Source: a bacterium
GTDB taxonomy: Bacteria; Bacillota_I; Bacilli_A; RFN20; CAG-826
Direction: 5' to 3'
Length of the DNA stretch: 12,993 bases
Assembly: GCA_004561785.1 (NCBI GenBank)
Contig: SFUB01000033.1
Coordinates: 1 to 12,993 of the forward strand
The position numbers and the translations under genes were made by a program. The notes beneath the pieces were generated by a model. The model ran no database searches. It was not told the origin of the DNA and was given only the letters and a program-made list of their open reading frames with translations. Below are positions 7,306-12,993 of this stretch, one piece after another (positions within the stretch are counted from its first letter, which is position 1; the number at the start of each line of letters is the position of its first letter).

Positions 7306-8895
7306 ATGCTCAACCTCATCGCCAAGGACATAAAGCTGCTCTTCGGCGGCAAAAGCAGCCCAAGGACCGCCGCGATCCGCTTCATAGGGCTCTTTTTGGT
7401 CATGGGGCTTTTGATCTTCGTGGAGACCTACGTCTACCGCGAGATCTTGGACAAGCTCTCTTCGTTCCCGAACGCCCCGCGCTCCTTCACGACGCTGTTC
7501 CTGTTCGTGATTTCGCTGCTGCTCATCGTCAATTGCCTTTTCCAAGGCGAGAAGCTCTTCTACGACGAAGAGGACCGCAAAGACACGGCCACCCTCCCCA
7601 TCACCCCCGCCAAGAGGATGCTCTCCAAATTCGTCCTCCTTCTCCTGATCCAGTTCGTCTTGGGGCTTGCTTTGGAATACCCGATCTTCCTGAGCTTCGG
7701 CATGCTCGCCCACAAGATGATCTTCTTCTATTTCAAAGGCCTCCTTTATCCCGTGCTCGGATTCTTCTTCGAAGCCGGCATCGCCTTGATTTTGCTTTAC
7801 CCCTTCCATCTGTTGAAACAATTCCTCTCCGAACGTCCCTTGGCCCAGTTCCTGGTGGCCGCCTTTCTCCTCGGGGCCCTGGCCTTCGCCTATGGCTACA
7901 TCCTGGAGATCTTCTCCTCTTTGATTTCGGGCCGGGGCATCAACGCCCTCCTCACCGAGTCGAACATGGCCGCCTTGGTGGAGGCCAGGAAATACCTCGT
8001 CGTCTCCAATTATCTGGTGGACCTGCTCTATTATTCCTCCACGACGAACTTCCTTTTCTATTTGCTGTTCGCCGCCTTGGCCTTGGCCCTGGGGCTTTCG
8101 TTGCTGCTATGGACCACCTCGAAGGCCACCCTTTCCTGGAACCGGAAGTGGAAGAAAACCTCTTTGTCCTATAAGCCCATGTCCCCCTTCAGGGCCTTGC
8201 TCCGCAAGGAGTTCCTGCTTCTTTTCCGCGACGGCGAGAATCTCTTCTCCTATTCCGGATTGCTCTTGGTCCAGCCCTATCTATGCTACGCGGTGCTCAA
8301 AAGCCTGAACGCCGTCTTCAGCAGCGGCAACGTCGCCTATTATTTCTTGGCCTTCCCCGGACTTGCGACCTACATCGACATCTTCGCCATCCTCTGCTTC
8401 CTTTCCTGCGTTTCCGGGGCGGGAATGAACTATTTCGCCCGCGAGAAGCACGGGATCCGCCTCATCAAGACCCTTCCGATCTCCGAGAAGCAGCAGATGC
8501 TCGCCAAATGGCTCCCGGGATTCTGCTGCAGCTTGCTTTCCTTCGCCGTGACCTTATTGCTCATCGGCTCGACCAAAACGCTGATGGTTAAACCCGTCTG
8601 GGCCTCCGCTTTCTACGGCTTGCTCTTCCTCTTCGGCGAGAGCCTGCTTTCGATGCATGAGGAGATGAAGCGCCAGGTCGGGGGATCGCAGTCCCGCATC
8701 CTTTCGAATCTCTATTCCTATGGGCTTCCCTTCGTTTTCCTCGGGATGGCCGCTTTGCTTTCCTTCCTTCAGATCGATTCCCTTTATATCTATCTTTCCG
8801 GGGCTGGGCTTCTCCTTTTGGCCGTCGCCCCGGAAGCGATCTATTTCCTGACCCACACCGGATCCCTCTGGCTCAGGATGGAGGTGGCCTCATGA
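7306..8895 (+). CDS. ABC-2-like exporter permease
   Basis: A 529-residue, very hydrophobic protein with around a dozen likely membrane helices, one base after the ATP-binding gene. The start is ATG 7306; the in-frame TTG at 7275 region lies inside the ATPase gene and precedes the AGGGAG site at 7291-7296, so it is rejected. The protein appears to have two similar halves. Each has an amphipathic stretch of the form L-P-I-(T/S)-x-x-(K/E)-x-x-x-x-(S/A)-K after a charged cytoplasmic segment: residues 97-109 and 390-402. Such D/K-x-x-x-L-P-I motifs are common in bacterial ABC exporter permeases of the ABC-2 kind. With the ATPase it would form an exporter at the cytoplasmic membrane. Given its neighbours it could move a surface peptide, lipid or polymer component, or act regulatorily like EcsAB; none of this is shown by sequence. 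Confidence 0.85.
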   Translation: MLNLIAKDIKLLFGGKSSPRTAAIRFIGLFLVMGLLIFVETYVYREILDKLSSFPNAPRSFTTLFLFVISLLLIVNCLFQGEKLFYDEEDRKDTATLPITPAKRMLSKFVLLLLIQFVLGLALEYPIFLSFGMLAHKMIFFYFKGLLYPVLGFFFEAGIALILLYPFHLLKQFLSERPLAQFLVAAFLLGALAFAYGYILEIFSSLISGRGINALLTESNMAALVEARKYLVVSNYLVDLLYYSSTTNFLFYLLFAALALALGLSLLLWTTSKATLSWNRKWKKTSLSYKPMSPFRALLRKEFLLLFRDGENLFSYSGLLLVQPYLCYAVLKSLNAVFSSGNVAYYFLAFPGLATYIDIFAILCFLSCVSGAGMNYFAREKHGIRLIKTLPISEKQQMLAKWLPGFCCSLLSFAVTLLLIGSTKTLMVKPVWASAFYGLLFLFGESLLSMHEEMKRQVGGSQSRILSNLYSYGLPFVFLGMAALLSFLQIDSLYIYLSGAGLLLLAVAPEAIYFLTHTGSLWLRMEVAS

Positions 8896-11489
8896 AGAAG
8901 GGCGGCCTCGCGTTCCTGCTGCTTTTCCCCTTCGTGGTCTCCTTTTTGGGCGTCGCCACTGCCAACGGGGGATTCCAGAAGATCGAACGCGATCTGACGG
9001 GGATCGAATGGGATTACCCCTCCCAGGTCGGGTTCAAAATCCAAGGCGAACGGGTGAAGCTGGAGGCCAAGCAAGTCTATGACCCGACCTGCGCCTTGGC
9101 CTATGGCAACGACCTCGTCTGGAGCCTCGCCAACGTCGACCCCGACGACAGCGAGGTCCACGCGGTGCTTGAGAAATCGAGCAAGGTGAACCAGGATGGC
9201 AACTTCGATTACTACCTCCTCGCCTTGACCGAGGGCGACGTCTATCTCACCGTCTCCAACGCGAAGAAGACCGTCTCCAAGACCACGATGGGGATCATCT
9301 ATTCCGATTTCGCCATCACGATCGCCCCGACCGTCTCCCCCAGCCAAAACAACATCGACCCCAACATCTACTACGGGGAATTCGACTACGATTCCGACTA
9401 TCGGAAAGTCAAAGCCGAGATCTCCTATTCCTTCCGCGTCTTCCCCGACAACGTCGCCGGGGCGGGGGCGTCTTTGACTTTGGTGAGCCAGACCCCGAAC
9501 CTCGACGTCGATCTCGCCGGAGGCAAGGTCAAGATCAAGAACGTGACCGAGCCCAAGGAAAGCGCCTCCTTCGTTCTCTCCTATAACGGCAAGAGCAGGA
9601 CCTGCTCCTTCGTCCTCGTCAAAGACGCGGTCAACGTCTATGACTACGATGGTCTTTTGGCGGCCACCAACCGCAGCGAGGAAGGCGAGATCGTCTGCCT
9701 GAGGAAGAGCTTCGAAAGGCTCGATGCCTTCGCCGAGAAGGACGATAAGGGGAATCTGGTCTATGAGAACGGCTCCCTGAAGCCCAAGAAGGACAACGTC
9801 GCCCTGTTCGGCCATTTCGGGGGCTATAACCGCGACGGCACCCCGATCTATTCCTTCCAAGACGAGGCCTACGCCCACCCAACCACCTACGACACCTCCT
9901 ACATCGACCAATGGAACGCCTTCTGCGAAGAGAATCCCCTTTACGCGGATTCCAAGCTCTCCAAAGACGTTTATGCGGGGCTCCGCGTTCAAAAGGACTT
10001 CTACGGGAACGGCTATACCCTCTCCTTCCATAACCTCGCCTATCCTTATGACGTCACCCCGACCAACTCCAAAGACGAGCAGGGAAACATCGAGACGGTC
10101 AATATTCCCACATTATCCCCTTCGAATCTCTTCCGCGGCCCCTTGTTCTCCTATTGCCTCGGGGATCCTTACCGCTTCCCCCTCATCGCTTTGAACGGCC
10201 AAGACAACGCGGGCATCTACGTCGATGGCGATGGCATCACCCTCAACGACGTGACCGCCTATAACGCCTCCTACGGGGGATCGTATTCCTTCCTTTCCTA
10301 TACGGGCACGGTGGTCGATCTCCATGGCGATGGCATAACCCTGAAGAACTGCGATCTCAGCGCCGGCAAGAACATCGTCCGTTCCTTCTCCTGCAAAAAC
10401 GTCCTCATTTCCAATTGCCTTCTCTCCAACGCCTTGAACTTCTGCTTGGACCTAGGCTCGAATTCCCTGGACCGGATCCAAGAGGACAAGCGTTCCTCCT
10501 TCTTGGACCTCCAAGGCAACGCGACCACCGCGACCTATGCCGAATGGCTCTCCTCCGCCAAGGGGCAGGAGACCTTGATGGGGTATCTTGGAAGTTTGGA
10601 CGGCACGACCGCCACGCCTCCGGAAGACCTAGACAGAGCCGAAGCGGCGGTGGATAGCCTCTCCAAGGCCACCGAGCGGAGGGAATGGAAGAGGGATTAC
10701 GATGGCTCCGCCACCCTGGAGGACACCTATCTCTACAAGACCGGCATCTCCTGCGTGGGCTTCGAATCCTCGTTCCACGGCCCCTTCCTCTACAATGCTT
10801 CCCCCTCGACGATCTCGAGCCTATTGAGCCTCGTGGCCGGGGTGGAGATCGACGGGGCCGGGCATTCGATCATCCCCTTCATCCCCAAAGACCTCGCCCT
10901 GCAGATGAAGCCTAGCCTTTTGAAGGTCGAGGGCAACACCGACTTCTTCGACGACAAGAGGATCCAGGACATCGTCTTGGAGGGCATCCTCCGGCAAGAC
11001 CTCGTGGGCATGATCGACTTGCTCCTTCGGACCGCGGGCAGCATCAGCCCGGAGATCCAAGAGCAGCTCGACAGGCTCAAGGAGAAGCTCAACATCGACG
11101 CGATCTTCCCCTTGAAGGAGGCTCTTGCCGAGCTCGCCTCCCAAGGCGGGTATCTCAACGCCCATACCGATTCCAAAGGCGAGGCCGTATCGACCCTATC
11201 GATGCCCTTCAGCTATTATGGAGGGGGGATCAACGATTCGATGGTCGACCTCTCCAAATGGGACAACCTCTTGCCCTACGCCGGGGAGGCTCAGGAAGAC
11301 CTCGTCCATTACTACCTCCACCGCGGGGGCAGCAACACCTGGAACTTCCTCTACCGCATCGTGACGATGGTCACCGGCTTCGAGAATTTCCGATTCGGCT
11401 TCTATGACGGAAGCGGCTCCCACGTGGGGCTGTCCCCGAGCCGCGAAGATTTGAAAAACAACGCTACAAAAGGAGGCGTGAGCTTATGA
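8892..11489 (+). CDS. Large secreted protein with beta-helix-like region
   Basis: An 865-residue protein. The start overlaps the permease stop as ATGA, with GGAGGTG at 8880-8886, five bases before the ATG. A Sec signal peptide is clear: MKKGG, a hydrophobic core, then A-T-A-N (cleavage near residue 23-25). Residues about 25-250 look like beta-rich, Ig-like sheet segments. Around 430-530 there are short Gly/Asn-rich turns with repeated forms such as D-G-D-G-I-T-L-N-D-V, H-G-D-G-I-T-L-K-N-C and C-K-N-V-L-I-S-N-C, typical of right-handed parallel beta-helix proteins (pectate-lyase-like fold). No catalytic motif is recognised. Helical segments follow at about 680-760. I see no C-terminal membrane anchor or LPXTG motif, so it may be released or held by partners such as the lipoprotein encoded next. 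A surface or matrix role is inferred from context. Confidence 0.75.
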   Translation: MKKGGLAFLLLFPFVVSFLGVATANGGFQKIERDLTGIEWDYPSQVGFKIQGERVKLEAKQVYDPTCALAYGNDLVWSLANVDPDDSEVHAVLEKSSKVNQDGNFDYYLLALTEGDVYLTVSNAKKTVSKTTMGIIYSDFAITIAPTVSPSQNNIDPNIYYGEFDYDSDYRKVKAEISYSFRVFPDNVAGAGASLTLVSQTPNLDVDLAGGKVKIKNVTEPKESASFVLSYNGKSRTCSFVLVKDAVNVYDYDGLLAATNRSEEGEIVCLRKSFERLDAFAEKDDKGNLVYENGSLKPKKDNVALFGHFGGYNRDGTPIYSFQDEAYAHPTTYDTSYIDQWNAFCEENPLYADSKLSKDVYAGLRVQKDFYGNGYTLSFHNLAYPYDVTPTNSKDEQGNIETVNIPTLSPSNLFRGPLFSYCLGDPYRFPLIALNGQDNAGIYVDGDGITLNDVTAYNASYGGSYSFLSYTGTVVDLHGDGITLKNCDLSAGKNIVRSFSCKNVLISNCLLSNALNFCLDLGSNSLDRIQEDKRSSFLDLQGNATTATYAEWLSSAKGQETLMGYLGSLDGTTATPPEDLDRAEAAVDSLSKATERREWKRDYDGSATLEDTYLYKTGISCVGFESSFHGPFLYNASPSTISSLLSLVAGVEIDGAGHSIIPFIPKDLALQMKPSLLKVEGNTDFFDDKRIQDIVLEGILRQDLVGMIDLLLRTAGSISPEIQEQLDRLKEKLNIDAIFPLKEALAELASQGGYLNAHTDSKGEAVSTLSMPFSYYGGGINDSMVDLSKWDNLLPYAGEAQEDLVHYYLHRGGSNTWNFLYRIVTMVTGFENFRFGFYDGSGSHVGLSPSREDLKNNATKGGVSL

Positions 11490-12571
11490 ACAGACGTTTA
11501 CTCAAAGGATTGTCTCTCCTAATGGGGTTATCCGCCCTGACGGGGCTATCCTCCTGCTCTTTCTTCACCGACCCCGATTCCGGGGTCACCATCAAGACGG
11601 TGGAGACGACTACCCGCGAAGACGGGAGCGTGCAGGTCAAGATCATCTACGAAAACGACAACAAAGAGCCCACCGTCTTCGTTTTGCCCGCCGCGACGGG
11701 GATCGACGAGATCACCTCGGCGAAAGAGAAAAACGGCGCGATCACGATCACCTTCAAGACCACCGACGGCAAAAGCGAATCGTTCACCATCCCCGCGGTG
11801 AAGTCGATCGACTACATCGAGCCGACCTATAACGAGGACGGGAGCATCACCCTGACCATCGTCTATACCGACGGCACCAAAGACAAGAACCAGATCGCCC
11901 TTTCCAAAGGGGACAAGGGCGATCCCGGGGAAGATGGGAAAGACGGCAAGGGGATCAAGTCCATCGAGACGCAGGGGCAGCCCGACGGATCGATGAAGCT
12001 CATCATCACCTACACCGACGACACCACCGACGATTCGATCATCGTCCCCCGCGGGACCTACATCCTAAGCGTGGATTATTCCACGGACGACCAAGGAAAC
12101 ACGAAAGTCGCTTTCTCCTTCTCCGATGGCACGAGCCAGGAATTCGTCCTGAAGCGACAGTCCGGCTGGATCGCCGGGGAAGGCGCCCCAAAGCCCGCCC
12201 AGGGGCAGCCCGGGGACTTCTATTACGACCAGGACGCGAACGCGATCTATTTCTATTATGAAGACAAGGGGTGGAGCCTTTTGCTGAATCTCACGACTTC
12301 CACGAACACCCCCTATACCGTCACCTTCGAATTGAACGCCGATGAGGATGGTAGCGCGACCCTCCTCTACGACGCGCCCAAGTCCTATCGCATCAAAGGC
12401 GGCCATACCTTCTATTCCGATTCCCTCAGTGTACCGATGGCCGAACGGAACGGGTATACTTTCGAGGGTTGGTACACAGATAAAATCGTCACCCCGGTCA
12501 TGGGGGCATTCACCAACCTCACGAGCGTCTGGAGCGACATGACTCTATACGCCCATTGGATCAGCAAGTAA
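11486..12571 (+). CDS. Repeat-containing surface lipoprotein with InlB/Flg_new-type C-terminus
   Basis: A 361-residue protein, start overlapping the previous stop as ATGA, with AAAGGAGG 9 bases upstream. The N-terminus is a lipoprotein signal: MNRRLLKG, a hydrophobic core and lipobox L-S-S-C with C24, so the mature protein should be lipid-anchored outside the membrane. About five degenerate repeats of roughly 34 residues follow (about 36-70, 72-105, 106-140, 156-190, 191-223), each with D-G-S followed by alternating hydrophobic residues and then D-G-T/K. A short collagen-like insert, G-D-K-G-D-P-G-E-D-G-K-D-G-K-G (142-156), sits between the third and fourth. Residues 226-269 (G-W-x-x-G-x-G-A-P ... 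G-D-F-Y-Y-D) resemble a module common in phage tail and surface proteins. Residues 277-359 match an InlB B-repeat/Listeria-Bacteroides (Flg_new) pattern: G-Y-T-F-x-G-W-Y-T and L-Y-A-H-W. Likely adhesion or scaffolding. Confidence 0.85.
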   Translation: MNRRLLKGLSLLMGLSALTGLSSCSFFTDPDSGVTIKTVETTTREDGSVQVKIIYENDNKEPTVFVLPAATGIDEITSAKEKNGAITITFKTTDGKSESFTIPAVKSIDYIEPTYNEDGSITLTIVYTDGTKDKNQIALSKGDKGDPGEDGKDGKGIKSIETQGQPDGSMKLIITYTDDTTDDSIIVPRGTYILSVDYSTDDQGNTKVAFSFSDGTSQEFVLKRQSGWIAGEGAPKPAQGQPGDFYYDQDANAIYFYYEDKGWSLLLNLTTSTNTPYTVTFELNADEDGSATLLYDAPKSYRIKGGHTFYSDSLSVPMAERNGYTFEGWYTDKIVTPVMGAFTNLTSVWSDMTLYAHWISK

Positions 12572-12588
12572 TCATCATCTCATCGACG

Positions 12589-12595
12589 AAAGGAG
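12589..12595 (+). promoter_or_regulatory. Ribosome binding site for the GTG start at 12602
   Basis: AAAGGAG is six bases before GTG 12602. It supports a real gene starting there although there is no ATG nearby. Confidence 0.75.
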
Positions 12596-12601
12596 TGGAG
12601 C

Positions 12602-12993
12602 GTGGGTTTGTTCTCCAAGATCAAAAACAAGTTCAGCAAGATCGCCCTCTCCTTTTCGTTGCTGCTTGGAGCGGTGGCGGGATCCTTTTGGATTAGCGAT
12701 CAAGGGTTTGCGGCTTCTCAAGAAGCGGTGAGCGGGTTTGATGTCCCCAATTGCGGGCTGAATAAAACGCAGGATACGGGGGCTTCCCTAGGCTATTCTT
12801 GTTCGGCGACTTATAACAATAAAACGCTCACTGTGGAGACTGAAGGAGGCTCTGCAGGAGCGACTACGACGGTTACTTTTACAAACAAATACCCGGGGCC
12901 TGCGACGCTTCAATTTGATTTGAGCATCAACAAAGACAAAGGTTCCGTTAAAATAGATGGTTCTAAAGCAAACGCTGGAAAGCATGAGAAACG
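12602..12993 (+). CDS. Secreted protein of unknown function, N-terminal part (3' partial)
   Basis: The frame starting at GTG 12602 stays open to the window end, giving 130 whole codons, and no stop is reached. The first residues read (M)GLFSKIKNKFSKIA, followed by a hydrophobic core (about 15-32) and G-F-A-A-S, a Sec signal peptide with cleavage near residue 37. The visible mature part is beta-rich and Ser/Thr/Gly-rich, with a Cys pair (N-C-G and Y-S-C) and T-V-T-F-T-N-K-Y-P-G-P, reminiscent of an Ig-like or pilin-like surface domain; I do not recognise the family. Codons are less GC-biased (many AAA, ACG, GCG, TTT, GCT) than in the lipoprotein upstream. It begins 30 bases after the lipoprotein stop with no hairpin that I can see between them, so it may belong to the same operon. 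Confidence 0.75.
   Translation, partial: MGLFSKIKNKFSKIALSFSLLLGAVAGSFWISDQGFAASQEAVSGFDVPNCGLNKTQDTGASLGYSCSATYNNKTLTVETEGGSAGATTTVTFTNKYPGPATLQFDLSINKDKGSVKIDGSKANAGKHEK

Noticed and set aside
8841..10031. Long antisense open frame of about 396 codons opposite the beta-helix protein gene
   Set aside because: It is a shadow of the GC-rich + strand gene. Its translation is low-complexity Gly/Val/Asp-rich and shows no recognisable domain, while the + strand frame has a signal peptide, ribosome binding site and coupled start.
1..12993. CRISPR arrays, tRNA or rRNA genes, insertion sequences
   Set aside because: I saw no regularly spaced direct repeats, no tRNA-like cloverleaf in the short gaps, no rRNA sequence and no transposase or terminal inverted repeats; almost all of the window is coding.

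Overview
The window reads as one strand of a Bacillota-type genome, most likely an uncultured member of the Bacilli/Erysipelotrichia radiation. This is an inference from three things: TasA/camelysin-like surface proteins paired with a SipW-type signal peptidase, strong AGGAGG-like ribosome binding sites, and a diderm-free set of exported proteins (a lipoprotein and Sec-type signal peptides). TGA is used as a stop codon several times, so this is not a mycoplasma-type code. The DNA is GC-rich by eye with GC-ending codons. The partial genes at both ends look less GC-rich than the middle.

Layout, all on the + strand. 1-480: C-terminal part of a TasA-like secreted protein, cut by the window edge. 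481-627: non-coding spacer with a strong imperfect palindrome (497-530) and a second small hairpin. 628-1395 and 1423-2214: two more paralogous TasA/camelysin-like proteins with SipW-type signal peptides. 2216-3322: an enlarged SipW-type (S26B) signal peptidase with a Ser-His active site. 3337-5235: a membrane-anchored AAA+ ATPase of McrB type. 5239-6555: a McrC/DUF2357-like partner with a C-terminal zinc ribbon and no visible nuclease motif. 6552-7304 and 7306-8895: an ABC exporter (ATPase and ABC-2-like permease). 8892-11489: a large secreted protein with a beta-helix-like region. 11486-12571: a lipoprotein made of repeats, a collagen-like stretch and an InlB/Flg_new-type C-terminal repeat. 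12602-end: the start of another secreted protein, cut by the window edge.

From 1423 to 12571 the genes are tightly packed. Three junctions overlap by ATGA (6552, 8892, 11486) and the others are separated by 1-16 bases, so this is very probably one operon. The reading I favour is a cell-surface assembly locus: TasA-like subunits matured by a dedicated signal peptidase, together with an ABC exporter and large surface proteins. The unexpected element is the McrB/McrC-like pair in the middle. Its ATPase carries four predicted membrane helices, and the McrC-like partner shows no obvious nuclease site. This suggests a membrane-bound AAA+ machine working in surface-protein assembly, not a restriction system; that role is inference and is the main candidate for an undescribed system here.
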